From NCBI GenBank assembly GCA_018396975.1, contig JAGTQA010000023.1:1-37597 (forward strand): a DNA stretch of 37,597 nt, in the 5' to 3' direction. This document shows, one piece after another, positions 22,946 through 31,869 of the stretch. Numbering within the stretch: position 1 is the stretch's first letter; each line of letters opens with the position of its first letter. The notes below the pieces were generated by a model. That model was not told the DNA's origin. It was given only the letters and a program-made list of their open reading frames with translations, and did no database searches. The stretch comes from Candidatus Bathyarchaeota archaeon. Lineage in GTDB: Archaea; Thermoproteota; Bathyarchaeia; Bathyarchaeales; DTEX01. The position numbers and the translations under genes were made by a program.

Positions 22946-23582
22946 GGCTGGTCCTAGATTCTAGAATTCTCATTAAGTCCCTCATCGTATTATTGAGTGC
23001 AACTCTTCGGGCCTCTGTCGTCACATCCCCCCTAGTTGCCTCAATAACCCTTCTTCCAGTGTCGCACTTCCTCCTAAGCCCCGGTATCAATATAAGTAGC
23101 TCATCGCAGCCCATTATCTCTGTATAAATCGTTTCCATCACATTTAAGCATCGCTCCGCCCCCTCAACATCCCCCCTCCTTATCAGGTCTAGGGATCTAC
23201 GCCTCAGCTCACCTATGACATCCGCTAATCCGAGGACATATGCTTCCTCTGGAACCCCGATTTCGCCTGGACCAATAAATCTCCCATCCTTTATAAGCGA
23301 TAGGAATACTTGGGCCTCCGCATACTCCTCGAAGGCTGAGTCGACAAGTCCCGTGTAGAAGAGGCTCGGATGATCCCTTGAGATCTCAGCTAGTTTAGTG
23401 AGGCTGTTCCCAGCTTCCCTCAAAAGGCTTTCAGCCTCATCAACCCTATCTTTATGCGCTAGGAAGATTGCTTGCTTTGACATCCTCGTGATTCTACGGG
23501 CAATCACCTGAATCTCTTGACGTAACACATCCTTTTTTATAGAGTTCTCCCTAATACTGTTGAGGATCTCACTCAGCGACAT
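22932..23582 (-). CDS. Translin-family RNA-binding/ribonuclease protein
   Basis: A 216-aa all-helical protein of the translin/TRAX superfamily. Family signatures are SKQAIFLAHKDRVDEAESLL, HPSLFYTGLVDSAFEEYAEA and YVLGLADVIGELRRRSLDLIRRGD, followed by a C-terminal IPGLRRKCDTGRRVIEATRGDVT segment. The TRAX-type acidic residues appear kept (Glu85/86 and Glu89 in FEEYAE; Asp121 and Glu125 in LADVIGEL), so ribonuclease activity is possible, as reported for archaeal translin. It is the first gene of the operon with nfi and an HD hydrolase. ATG 23582 opens the unit. Confidence 0.9.
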   Translation of the reverse strand: MSLSEILNSIRENSIKKDVLRQEIQVIARRITRMSKQAIFLAHKDRVDEAESLLREAGNSLTKLAEISRDHPSLFYTGLVDSAFEEYAEAQVFLSLIKDGRFIGPGEIGVPEEAYVLGLADVIGELRRRSLDLIRRGDVEGAERCLNVMETIYTEIMGCDELLILIPGLRRKCDTGRRVIEATRGDVTTEARRVALNNTMRDLMRILESRTSHERQ

Positions 23583-23711
23583 GGCATTTCACTTCGCACC
23601 ATAATATTCTCTTCTAGTTCACACTTTAAGAGTTTGCTCCTTAAGAGACTTTGAAATAAGCATTTTTAAGTCGGTAGCGCACTCTATCTTTTAGGTTATG
23701 GGGGTAATTTC

Positions 23712-24170
23712 ATGGTGCTTGATAGACTGTTTAGAAGGAGAAGGAAGAAAGAGGGAATACAGATGCCTATGAGCACGTTCTTGAAGGTCAAACCGGTGAG
23801 GAATCCAGCTCTAAAGTGGGAGAAGGATAAGAAAACAAAGGAGATAAAAATAATTGTTCCTCTACAGCCCCCAGAGGAAAAGAAGCAGAAGAAGAGCATT
23901 CTAGACAAGCTCTTCCCACCAATGCCCACTGAGAGAGTAATATCTCTTGATAAGGTTGGATCTATTGTTTGGGAACTCTGCGATGGTAATAGAACAATAG
24001 GAGACATCGCAAATTACTTAGTCGAAAAATATAAGATATTGCCTGAGGAGGCTGAGACATCATTAAATGTCTACTTCAACCAACTCTCTGGAAGGGGCCT
24101 TATAGGCTTCATCCTCCCAGAGGATCTCAAAGATAAGCTGAAAGAGGATCGAACAGGTATAAAGGCTTAA
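23712..24170 (+). CDS. PqqD-like protein with basic N-terminal extension
   Basis: The 152-aa protein has a PqqD/RiPP-recognition-like domain in its C-terminal half: SLDKVGSIVWELCDGNRTIGDIANYLVEKY, then YFNQLSGRGLIGF. This matches the PqqD winged fold, which normally presents a peptide substrate to a radical SAM maturase. The N-terminal 65 residues are unusual: a basic RLFRRRRKKEG start and a Pro/Lys-rich linker. No precursor peptide or radical SAM maturase is adjacent; the nearest radical SAM genes are more than 10 kb away. ATG 23712 has GGGGGT upstream. Its role may be unrelated to RiPPs. Confidence 0.82.
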   Translation: MVLDRLFRRRRKKEGIQMPMSTFLKVKPVRNPALKWEKDKKTKEIKIIVPLQPPEEKKQKKSILDKLFPPMPTERVISLDKVGSIVWELCDGNRTIGDIANYLVEKYKILPEEAETSLNVYFNQLSGRGLIGFILPEDLKDKLKEDRTGIKA

Positions 24171-24215
24171 TCTCAGATAACACTCAACTGTAATAGCCTA
24201 GGAGATGCATGTGTT

Positions 24216-25253
24216 ATGCCGAAATTCACGGCTGAGCAGCTTATAGATTTAGGGACTAGAATCTTCTCGGCCGCTGGGGCACCATCTGAAGAGGCTAGAC
24301 TAGTCTCGGAGTTCCTCGTTAGGGCCAACTTGGCTGGTCACGACTCACACGGTGTCATACGCATAATAGAATATGTAAACAATATTGAAAAAGGCGCGAT
24401 AAGACCCGGAGCTAAGATCGAGGTTTTTAGGGAGACTCCTTCATCAGCCATATTAAATGGTAATTGGGGTTTTGGACAGGTTATAGCGAAAAGGGCCATG
24501 GAGATGGCTGTCGAGAAGGCTAGGGATGGAGCCGTGGGTGTCGTATGCGCCTTCAACTGCAATCATGTTGGTAGGCTAGCAGATTATACCATGATTGCGT
24601 TAAGCAATGATATGATTGGTATAGCTATGGTTAACTCAACAAGGTTTGTTGCGCCATTTGGCGGGAGGGATAGGATGCTCTCAACGGGCCCAATAAGCTT
24701 CGCATTCCCATCAAACCTAGAATTTCCATTAGTTGTGGATATAGCTACAAGCGTCGTCGCCGAGGGAAAAGTTAGGGTTATGCTGCATAAGGGTGAAAAG
24801 ATACCATTCGGCTGGATAATTGATAAAGATGGAAACCCAAGCAATGACCCCAAAGATCTCTATGATGGAGGTGCACTACTACCCCTCGGCGGCGATGAGG
24901 TTGGGCATAAGGGCTTCGGACTCGGCCTAGCCATCGAGATACTAACTGGAATCCTATCCGGCGCGGGCTGCGCATATGAGGAGAGTAAGAGGGGGAACGG
25001 CATATTCTTTGAGGCCATAAATATTGGGAGGTTTATGCCAATAGATGAATTTAAAAGGAAAGTTACTGAGCTCGTTAAGGCCATTAAAAGTTCTAGGCCT
25101 AGACCCGGCTTCAAGGAAATAATCATACCCGGAGAACCCGAATACCTAACGGAGAAATTAAGACTTAGGGAGGGCATATATGTGCCGGAGAGAACATGGG
25201 AGGAGATAAAGAGCATAGCCAAAAGACTCGGAGTTGACGGGATTCCAGAGTAA
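24216..25253 (+). CDS. Malate/L-lactate dehydrogenase family (Ldh2 type) oxidoreductase
   Basis: A 345-aa NAD(P)-dependent oxidoreductase of the MDH/LDH-2 fold, unrelated to the Rossmann-type dehydrogenases. Family motifs are AGHDSHGVIRIIEY with the catalytic His, VCAFNCNHVGRLADY, AMVNSTRFVAPFGGRDRMLSTGP and GGDEVGHKGFGLGLAIEILTGILSGAG. Family members use malate, lactate, sulfolactate, ureidoglycolate or 2-oxo sugar acids, so the substrate cannot be fixed. It starts at ATG 24216, 45 nt after the PqqD-like gene. Confidence 0.9.
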   Translation: MPKFTAEQLIDLGTRIFSAAGAPSEEARLVSEFLVRANLAGHDSHGVIRIIEYVNNIEKGAIRPGAKIEVFRETPSSAILNGNWGFGQVIAKRAMEMAVEKARDGAVGVVCAFNCNHVGRLADYTMIALSNDMIGIAMVNSTRFVAPFGGRDRMLSTGPISFAFPSNLEFPLVVDIATSVVAEGKVRVMLHKGEKIPFGWIIDKDGNPSNDPKDLYDGGALLPLGGDEVGHKGFGLGLAIEILTGILSGAGCAYEESKRGNGIFFEAINIGRFMPIDEFKRKVTELVKAIKSSRPRPGFKEIIIPGEPEYLTEKLRLREGIYVPERTWEEIKSIAKRLGVDGIPE

Positions 25254-25459
25254 GCGCTTGGCTCCTAATATGTAGATCGTAATGTCCAAACTCTAACATA
25301 TGCGTATTTATGCTTTAAAGCCGCTGCTAAAAACAGAATTTTTCACTTGAAAGCCCTTAACCCATAATGGGCCGGGGATTTCATCAAATAACATGAGATA
25401 TATTTGCATATTTAAAACGCTTAATTTCTAATTTTCATACCCAATTTTGGTTGGGAAAG

Positions 25460-26083
25460 ATGCGTCTAAGGATCCTTGCGGATCTAGAGTTAGAGGCGGC
25501 GCTATTAAGGGTAAAGAGGGAGGTGCTAAAGGCCCTTCTCGACAGGGGAAAGATTTCCACCGACACATTTAATCTCCTCAACCAGAGGATCTCTGAGATC
25601 GAGGGGGCTATGGTGAATCTCAGGAACATGATTGATGGTGAGAGGAAGTTTTGGGAGTCAGTATCTTCTGAGGGGTCGAAGATTCTAGAATCCCTTCTAG
25701 TTGACTTTAGGCTCCTTAATTTAGTCGGTGACATCGGTGATGAGGAGTGGCTCAGAGTTAGTAAGATCATAGAGATGGGGCTCCACCCCACTAAATCCCA
25801 AGGGAGGCTTTCCATAACAAAGTCTAAAAATAGTATCTCTGCGGGCGCCAATACACAAAACAGGAGAGGCCATAATAATGCGACTCGAAGGGATAGGCAG
25901 GCGATGCATCAGGATGAGCATGGATTAGTGTCTATGTCAGATTCTCACTGCATGAATCCCTGGAAGCCCAGTTGTAGGAGAACAGATATTAAGCTTAGCA
26001 TTTATTATAATGGGCAGTTCCTGCCAATATGCCATGAATGCTGGAAGGAGATATCTGAAAAGAACATAGAGTGGACAAGATAG
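25460..26083 (+). CDS. Hypothetical protein with helical N-terminus and C-terminal Cys-rich zinc-like motif
   Basis: About 207 aa and not recognised. The N-terminal 90 residues are helical and heptad-like (LELEAALLRVKREVLKAL, then NQRISEIEGAMVNLRNMI). A low-complexity, Asn/Arg-rich linker follows. The C-terminus carries HCMNPWKPSC and, after about 18 residues, LPICHECWKEISEKNIEW, four cysteines that could bind zinc. ATG 25460 is nine bases inside the track start (TTG 25451). The about 200-nt upstream gap has a TATA-like CATATTTAAAA (25408-25418). A DNA- or RNA-associated role is possible but not shown. Confidence 0.75.
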   Translation: MRLRILADLELEAALLRVKREVLKALLDRGKISTDTFNLLNQRISEIEGAMVNLRNMIDGERKFWESVSSEGSKILESLLVDFRLLNLVGDIGDEEWLRVSKIIEMGLHPTKSQGRLSITKSKNSISAGANTQNRRGHNNATRRDRQAMHQDEHGLVSMSDSHCMNPWKPSCRRTDIKLSIYYNGQFLPICHECWKEISEKNIEWTR

Positions 26084-26154
26084 CCGGGAAGAACTATGTA
26101 TAATTTCTTAGGCTCACCAGCAATATTTTGGTAGCTCTTGGCCCGATAGGGTCC

Positions 26155-27075
26155 TCAAACCCTTATTAAGGGCTCGATCTTCTCTCTAATGGCTTCAGGT
26201 TTCATCTTAACCTTCCCTACATTAAAGACTCTCCAAACCTCTACATGCTCAACTACGCCGGACGGCTCAACTGTTCTAAGAGGCCCAAGGGTCTCGAGCT
26301 CAAGCATGTCTGGGTTAGTGTATACCTCAACGCTGCAGCCGAAATCCGGATACTCCGCTCCGCTCTCATATTGGAATTGCTTAAGGAAGAGCATGCCCTC
26401 AACCCAGTAGGCTATCCAGCATGGATTAGCGTTTGCACCGATCTTAAATGGTCCCTTAGCCCTAGGATCCTGCTTAACAAATATGTATTCTCTTGTGAGT
26501 GTAAGCCTCTCATCAGACATATCCGTGTATGGCCATATAGAAATGTGCCTATCTGGCAGCAGACCCTCAACATCAACCTTCATCGGCTTGACTGGTATTA
26601 TTGCGAAGCCATCTCTCCTCATAACTGAAAGAGCCCAGCATGCCAACCTAATAGGCCAGCGTCCAATATTCCTAATCCTATGAATTACTTGAACACCACC
26701 GTTTCCGTCAGCCCTCACAGTTATCTCCTTCTGTATTGAGTTCTTCTCCTCTGGATTTCCATAGATGGTCAGCGAGCTAGCATCAGCCTCTATTCTCACC
26801 GGCTGATCGTCAAGTGAGTATGAGCGGGGCTTAGCCTCTGGAGCAGTCCAGAGCCTATGCCCACCGTAAATCTTCCAGAATCCCTCGGGTGTCTCTACGC
26901 CAAGATTCGGAAGGATCCCGAAGAGATTTATTTTAGGCTTCTCCGCGCTTGCGAGATAAATTATTCTCGGCCCTATATCGCATGCTACGCCTATAAGCAG
27001 GCCGCTGATCTGGGCGGTTTTAACCCTGAAGCCCTCGATAGTCTCCTCTCTAAGAGTTAGGGGCTCGGATCCCAC
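26155..27075 (-). CDS. DUF4380 / aldose-1-epimerase-like beta-sandwich protein
   Basis: The 306-aa protein resembles the galactose-mutarotase-like DUF4380 group. Visible markers are DIGPRIIYLAS near residue 33, YGGHRLWTAPEAKPRSY with the conserved His, VIHRIRNIGRWPIRLACWALSVM, and a C-terminal LETLGPLRTVEPSGVVEHVEVW, the ETLxPL pattern of mutarotases. It probably binds or epimerises a sugar. The start is GTG 27075, with GGAGGG seven bases upstream. That RBS overlaps the M42 peptidase stop (27087), so the two form an operon. Confidence 0.82.
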   Translation of the reverse strand: MGSEPLTLREETIEGFRVKTAQISGLLIGVACDIGPRIIYLASAEKPKINLFGILPNLGVETPEGFWKIYGGHRLWTAPEAKPRSYSLDDQPVRIEADASSLTIYGNPEEKNSIQKEITVRADGNGGVQVIHRIRNIGRWPIRLACWALSVMRRDGFAIIPVKPMKVDVEGLLPDRHISIWPYTDMSDERLTLTREYIFVKQDPRAKGPFKIGANANPCWIAYWVEGMLFLKQFQYESGAEYPDFGCSVEVYTNPDMLELETLGPLRTVEPSGVVEHVEVWRVFNVGKVKMKPEAIREKIEPLIRV

Positions 27076-27086
27076 ATCTTTCCCTC

Positions 27087-28178
27087 CTATATGGCTGTGA
27101 AACTCTCAACAGTCTCCTTATCAAGCCTCTTAACAAGCTCGATGACGAGTTTAACTGCGTTCTCAACATCCTCTAGGCTTAGGAGGCCGACGTGGCTGTG
27201 TATGTGCCTAGTCGGTATGCCTATTACGACACTTGGACATCCAGCCCGGCTAATATGTATTCTGCCAGCGTCAGTTCCACCCCTAGCAATCTGCGATAGC
27301 TGGAGTGGTATTCCAGCCTCCCTAGCCACCTTTATAACGAATTCTTTTAGGGGCTGGTTTGGAATCATACTGCTGTCATATGTGCATAGGCTTGGGCCCC
27401 TCCCCATCTTTGTCGGAGCCTCCATAGGCTTTATGCCCGGAACATCACCGGCAATATCAACCTCAATTACTAGGGCTACGTCCGGGTCAACTATATGGGC
27501 AACTGTTTGGGCCCCTCTGGCACCAACCTCCTCTTGAACTGTTGCTGCGCCGTAAATTGTGTTCGGATGGCTAATCTTATCCTCCTTTATCCTCCTTATA
27601 GTCTCCATCATCACAAATGCGCCTATCCTATCGTCAAACGCCTTCCCCATCGCAACCCTACCGCCATTAATTAGCATAAATGGGGACCATGGAACAACTG
27701 GGTCGCCAATCTTAACGCCGGCCTCAATAGCCTCCTTACTCGACGTCACACCTATATCAATATACATGTTTCTTCTATCAACAGGCTTCTGCCTCTCCTC
27801 ATCGGTCAGTAGGTGAGGTGGCTTAGCGGCTATAACACCATATAAGTCACCCTTTTCAGTCCTTACAACAACCCTCTGTGATAGAAGCACCTGATCCCAC
27901 CATCCGCCTAAAGGATTGAATGATAGGAAACCTGTGCTCTCATCTATTCCAGATATAACGAAACCAACCTCATCTATATGCCCAGCTAAAAGGACATGTG
28001 GCCTCTCAGAAGTTCCCTTACAAACAAAGATCACTGAGCCGAGCTTATCAGTTTGAATGTCGTCGGAGTAGGGCTTCATATAATCCTTAATTATCTTAGC
28101 GGTCTCCCTCTCAAAGCCCGATGGCCCAAAGGATTCGGTCATTCTCTTCAAAACATCTAAAGCCTTCTCATCAAACAT
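27087..28178 (-). CDS. M42-family dinuclear zinc aminopeptidase (TET/deblocking type)
   Basis: The 363-aa protein has all M42 markers: MTESFGPSGFE at the start, LLAGHIDEVGFVIS (zinc ligand His), KAFDDRIGAFVMME (bridging Asp), ATVQEEVGARGAQTVA (catalytic Glu-Glu), DVALVIEVDIAGD (Asp ligand) and SRAGCPSVVIGIPTRHIHSHVG (final His). M42 peptidases assemble into hollow dodecamers that trim peptides left by the proteasome. ATG 28178 is preceded by GGTGGGAGAG. It follows the aminotransferase by 23 nt and precedes DUF4380. Confidence 0.96.
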   Translation of the reverse strand: MFDEKALDVLKRMTESFGPSGFERETAKIIKDYMKPYSDDIQTDKLGSVIFVCKGTSERPHVLLAGHIDEVGFVISGIDESTGFLSFNPLGGWWDQVLLSQRVVVRTEKGDLYGVIAAKPPHLLTDEERQKPVDRRNMYIDIGVTSSKEAIEAGVKIGDPVVPWSPFMLINGGRVAMGKAFDDRIGAFVMMETIRRIKEDKISHPNTIYGAATVQEEVGARGAQTVAHIVDPDVALVIEVDIAGDVPGIKPMEAPTKMGRGPSLCTYDSSMIPNQPLKEFVIKVAREAGIPLQLSQIARGGTDAGRIHISRAGCPSVVIGIPTRHIHSHVGLLSLEDVENAVKLVIELVKRLDKETVESFTAI

Positions 28179-28201
28179 GCCGCTCTCCCACCATTTATCA
28201 T

Positions 28202-29374
28202 CTACATTCTCAAGTATCTTTCAATAAAGCCTTTAATTTTTTCTATGGCCTCGGCGATTATCTCTAGGCTTGTCGCATAGGATATACGTATATATCCCTC
28301 GCCACAAGAGCCAAATACTATGCCCGGGGTTGTTGAGACCCCCTCCTCCTCAAGAAGCCTCATACATATATCGAGGCTTGACATCCCAAGATCCGGGAGC
28401 TTAGGGAAGACATAGAAGGCCCCCTTAGGCATCACACATCTAACACCTGGAATCTCATTAAGGGCCTTAACAACATATTTTCTCCTCCGGTCGAACTCCT
28501 CAACCATCCTCCTAACGCATTCCCGCGGACCTTTTAAAGCTGCGATGGCGGCTTTCTGTATGAAGCTCGCTGGACATGTTGTCGTCGCCTGCTGCATTCT
28601 ATTCATTGCATCTATTATGGTTTCATTTGCAATAGCGTATCCGAGCCTCCAGCCAGTCATAGCATACGCCTTACTGAATCCATTAATGAGTATTACATTC
28701 TCTCTAATGTTGCTGAAGCTAGCCATGCTCCTGGTCTCGAAACCATCATAAACTATCTCGTCATAGATCTCGTCTGATAGGACAAGCAGATCGTGCTCGG
28801 CCGCTATATCGGCGATGGCCTTAAGCTCGCTGACCCCTAGAACCCCACCAGTCGGATTATTTGGGGAGTTAACAAGTATCATCTTAGTTCTACTTGTTAT
28901 CTTCTCCTTAAGCATCTCCTCATCCAGTCTGTATGATTCGCCGCATGGAACCTCGATAACCCTAGCCCCAGCAGCCTCGACGCATGTAAAGTGGGTTGGC
29001 CATGTAGGTGTTAAAATCAGAACCTCATCACCGGGGTTCAGGGTTGCCATGCAGGCGCAGTATATTGCGTGTTTTGCGCCGGGCGTCACAATTATCTCCT
29101 TATCTGGATTTGCCTCGACACCCCTCTTCTCAAGCAAGTATTCGGCTATTGCCCTCCTAAGCTCAATTATGCCTAGGCTTGATGTGTAATGTGTGAAGCC
29201 GCTCATTAGGGCTTCAACTGCAGCCCTTTTTATATGTTCGGGTGTGTCGAAGTCCGGTTCGCCAACATCTAAATTGTATAGTTTCTTTCCGCTCCTCGCC
29301 AGCTCACGGGCCCTCTCGGCCATCGCTATCGTTCCGGAATGCTTGATAATATCCATCCTATCCGCCAGCCTCAA
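28202..29374 (-). CDS. PLP-dependent class I/II aminotransferase (aspartate-type)
   Basis: About 390 aa of fold-type I. Motifs are YNLDVGEPDFDTPEHIK, HYTSSLGIIELRRAIA, VTPGAKHAIYCA, NSPNNPTGGV, LSDEIYDEIVYDG, NGFSKAYAMTGWRLGY with the PLP lysine, and EGYIRISYA with the carboxylate-binding Arg. The family includes aspartate, alanine and aromatic aminotransferases; the substrate is not certain. TTG 29374 is the best start because GGAGGTGA (29386-29379) ends four bases upstream; the track start 29407 lies before that RBS. Probably in an operon with the M42 gene. Confidence 0.94.
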   Translation of the reverse strand: MRLADRMDIIKHSGTIAMAERARELARSGKKLYNLDVGEPDFDTPEHIKRAAVEALMSGFTHYTSSLGIIELRRAIAEYLLEKRGVEANPDKEIIVTPGAKHAIYCACMATLNPGDEVLILTPTWPTHFTCVEAAGARVIEVPCGESYRLDEEMLKEKITSRTKMILVNSPNNPTGGVLGVSELKAIADIAAEHDLLVLSDEIYDEIVYDGFETRSMASFSNIRENVILINGFSKAYAMTGWRLGYAIANETIIDAMNRMQQATTTCPASFIQKAAIAALKGPRECVRRMVEEFDRRRKYVVKALNEIPGVRCVMPKGAFYVFPKLPDLGMSSLDICMRLLEEEGVSTTPGIVFGSCGEGYIRISYATSLEIIAEAIEKIKGFIERYLRM

Positions 29375-29378
29375 AAAT

Positions 29379-29386
29379 TCACCTCC
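29379..29386 (-). promoter_or_regulatory. Consensus Shine-Dalgarno selecting TTG 29374
   Basis: Minus-strand GGAGGTGA is a perfect eight-base match to the anti-SD, four bases before TTG 29374, so the aminotransferase starts there and not at 29407. Confidence 0.7.
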
Positions 29387-29440
29387 TTTCCAGCATCGTC
29401 CTGCCAATCTTAAATGATAACGATTATCCTCCCCTATATT

Positions 29441-30232
29441 TTATTTTACTGTCGGCGGAGAACTCCTCTTATGCTCAGTTCTAATATGCCTCTGTAGAAT
29501 ATCCCTAACCAGTTCTATCTGAACCCCAAATTTCTCGCTTACCTCCTCGGCTGAGAGACCCTTATCAAATAATCCAACGAGTATTTTGTCTATGATCGAG
29601 TAATCAGCCGGGATCTCATCGGCCAACTTATGTCCAGGATAAAGTTGCGGGCTACTAGGCTTCTTCACAATTCTCTCCGGTAGTCCGAGGTAGGCTGCTA
29701 GCTCCCTAACCTGGGTCTTCAGTAGATGTCTTATTGGGAATATGTCGGCTGCGCCATCGCCGTGCTTAGTGAAGTATCCTATTAAATACTCGCTCCTATC
29801 ACTTGTTCCCACAACCAGATAATTGTGGAGGTTTGCGTAGAAGTATAGGATTAACATTCTAATCCTAGCGCGCATATTTGCCAATGGCATCCTATAGATT
29901 GGGTTGTTAGGGTCGATTCCCAAGGCGCTCACAAACGCATCACATATACCATCTATGTTGATTATCTCGGCTTTCATACCCAGCATCTTAGCTAAGCCCA
30001 CAGCGTCCTCTAAATCCTCCCTAGGCGTGAAGCTGGTAGGCATTATAAGGCCTAGAACTCTGTTCCCGCCAAGCGCGCGGACACATAATGCAGCCGCTAA
30101 GCTGCTGTCTATGCCGCCGCTTAGGCCTAAAACGACCCCGGATGCACCGGCCCTCTCAACCTCCCCCCTTATAAAATCCACTATCTCATTAATAGTCTTC
30201 TCAAAGTCTATTCTCTGGGGCTCTCCGCCCAA
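29441..30232 (-). CDS. nadE: NAD+ synthase (ammonia-type)
   Basis: NadE amidates nicotinate adenine dinucleotide to NAD+ with ATP. The about 263-aa protein shows the adenylation P-loop VVLGLSGGIDSSLAAAL, MPTSFTPREDLEDA, the VVGTSDRSEYLIGYFTKHGDGAADIFPI core, and KPSSPQLYPGHKLADEIPADYSIID. There is no N-terminal glutaminase domain, so free ammonia is used. TTG 30232 has GAGGAG eight bases upstream and fits a TATA-like ATAATTTA near 30283; the track start GTG 30274 would add 14 residues. The C-terminal tail is short and variable. Confidence 0.94.
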   Translation of the reverse strand: MGGEPQRIDFEKTINEIVDFIRGEVERAGASGVVLGLSGGIDSSLAAALCVRALGGNRVLGLIMPTSFTPREDLEDAVGLAKMLGMKAEIINIDGICDAFVSALGIDPNNPIYRMPLANMRARIRMLILYFYANLHNYLVVGTSDRSEYLIGYFTKHGDGAADIFPIRHLLKTQVRELAAYLGLPERIVKKPSSPQLYPGHKLADEIPADYSIIDKILVGLFDKGLSAEEVSEKFGVQIELVRDILQRHIRTEHKRSSPPTVK

Positions 30233-30352
30233 TCCACATCTCTCCTCAAAGCCAAAATATGGAGTGGTGTTCACGACTATAAATTATGCGCTCCACTGGA
30301 ATAGTAAAGCTTAAATCTCCGGCTAATGCCCTCTCTATAGGTGACTGTTTAA

Positions 30353-30514
30353 TTGGCGGGTGAGGAAGAAACCACAATACTGTATCAGTGCGTTAAATGC
30401 GGGGCCATAGTTAAGTCATCCGAGCTTGAGCTTGGCATAAGATGCCCATACTGCCGCTATAGGGTTCTGAGGAAGGTTAGGCCGCCAATAGTCAAGAGGG
30501 TTCTGGCCAGATAG
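30353..30514 (+). CDS. rpoP: RNA polymerase subunit Rpo12 (RpoP)
   Basis: A 53-aa gene too short for the ORF track. Translation from TTG 30353 gives a zinc ribbon with CVKCG and, 15 residues later, GIRCPYCRYRVLRKVR, ending VKRVLAR. This is the Rpo12/Rpb12-type pattern, with the conserved RCPYCGYR-like second knuckle. AGGTGA lies eight bases upstream, and GCTTAAATC (near 30309) is a TATA candidate. It is divergent from nadE and upstream of ahcY. Some archaeal homologues are longer because they include a preceding L37Ae gene; none is seen here. Confidence 0.9.
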   Translation: MAGEEETTILYQCVKCGAIVKSSELELGIRCPYCRYRVLRKVRPPIVKRVLAR

Positions 30515-30527
30515 GACCCCACTCACA

Positions 30528-30534
30528 TTATATA
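30528..30534 (+). promoter_or_regulatory. TATA box of ahcY
   Basis: TTATATA lies about 32-38 nt before the ATG at 30566, between rpoP and ahcY. Confidence 0.55.
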
Positions 30535-30565
30535 CTTCCGCGAATACTTTTCTTTGGTGATGATC

Positions 30566-31822
30566 ATGGAGAGATTTAAGGTTAGGGATCTGAGCCTAGC
30601 CGATAAAGGTGAACTGCTAATTGAGTGGGCTTCTAGGCACATGCCAGTCCTAAACCAGATTAGGGAGCGATTCAGCATTGAAAGGCCTTTCAACGGCTTA
30701 AGGATCGGCGCATGCCTCCACGTAACCAAGGAAACAGCCGTCCTAGTTAAAACTCTCATCGCCGGCGGAGCGGATGTTGCATTATGCGGCTCTAACCCAC
30801 TCTCAACACAAGATGAGGTTGCGGCGGCCCTAGCTAAAATGGGCGTCAGCGTCTACGCCTGGCGTGGTGAGACTGTTGAAGAGTATTATTGGTGCATAAA
30901 CCGTGTTATAGATCATGACCCCATGATCACAATGGATGATGGCGCCGATCTCGTTGGGACAATCCACTCCTCTAGGAGGGAGGCTCTGAAGAATATTATA
31001 GGCGGAACCGAGGAGACTACAACTGGAGTTATGCGTCTTAGGGCCATGGCTCAGAGGGGCGTCCTACAGTATCCGATTATAGCGGTTAATGATGCGTACA
31101 CTAAGTATCTCTTCGATAACCGCTATGGGACTGGGCAGAGCACGATAGATGGTATCTTAAGGGCAACAAACACCCTCCTAGCTGGAAAGAGGTTCGTTGT
31201 CTGCGGATATGGCTGGTGCGGGCGAGGCCTAGCTATGAGGGCTAGGGGGATGGGCGCTAACGTCATAGTGACCGAGGTCAATCCATTAAGAGCCCTTGAG
31301 GCAGTAATGGATGGTTTCCAGGTTATGCCTATGAGTGAGGCTGCGGCTATAGGGGATATATTCGTGACCGTCACAGGAAATATCAATGTTATTAGGGGGG
31401 AGCACATGCTCAAGATGAGGGACGGTGCAATACTGGCGAACAGCGGACACTTTAATGTAGAGATAAGCCTACCGGACCTCGAGTCCCTCTCCACATCAAA
31501 GAGGACTATAAGGCCGAACCTTGAGGAGTACACGCTTAAGAATGGTAGGAGAATATATCTGTTAGCCGAGGGGAGACTTATAAATCTGGCCTCTGCTGAG
31601 GGGCATCCATCAGAGGTCATGGACATGTCATTCTCAAACCAAGCGCTATGCATTGAGTATTTGGTTAAGGGGCCTAGGCTTAAGCCCGGAGTATATAGGG
31701 TTCCTGAGGAGATCGATGAGACTGTTGCTAGGCTTAAGCTTAAGGCCATGGGCATAGAGATTGATGAGATGACGGAGGAGCAGAAGAAGTATCTGCTGAG
31801 CTGGGAAGCTGGGACAACGTAA
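30566..31822 (+). CDS. ahcY: Adenosylhomocysteinase
   Basis: AhcY splits S-adenosylhomocysteine to adenosine and homocysteine, removing the inhibitor of SAM-dependent methyltransferases, several of which are in this window. The protein is about 418 aa, the archaeal/bacterial length. Signatures are [79 protein letters not shown], the NAD-binding [28 protein letters not shown], and [15 protein letters not shown] 30566 (MERFKV) is chosen from a cluster of starts (30554, 30557, 30560). It is followed by the primase gene after 47 nt. Confidence 0.96.
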   Translation: MERFKVRDLSLADKGELLIEWASRHMPVLNQIRERFSIERPFNGLRIGACLHVTKETAVLVKTLIAGGADVALCGSNPLSTQDEVAAALAKMGVSVYAWRGETVEEYYWCINRVIDHDPMITMDDGADLVGTIHSSRREALKNIIGGTEETTTGVMRLRAMAQRGVLQYPIIAVNDAYTKYLFDNRYGTGQSTIDGILRATNTLLAGKRFVVCGYGWCGRGLAMRARGMGANVIVTEVNPLRALEAVMDGFQVMPMSEAAAIGDIFVTVTGNINVIRGEHMLKMRDGAILANSGHFNVEISLPDLESLSTSKRTIRPNLEEYTLKNGRRIYLLAEGRLINLASAEGHPSEVMDMSFSNQALCIEYLVKGPRLKPGVYRVPEEIDETVARLKLKAMGIEIDEMTEEQKKYLLSWEAGTT

Positions 31823-31869
31823 TCGCCTAGCCAGCGGATTAGGCGGGCTCATAAATTATTGAGGGATGG

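Noticed and set aside
26245-26628. 127-aa plus-strand ORF
   Set aside because: It is an antisense shadow of the DUF4380 gene.
31123-31755. 210-aa minus-strand ORF
   Set aside because: It is an antisense shadow of ahcY.
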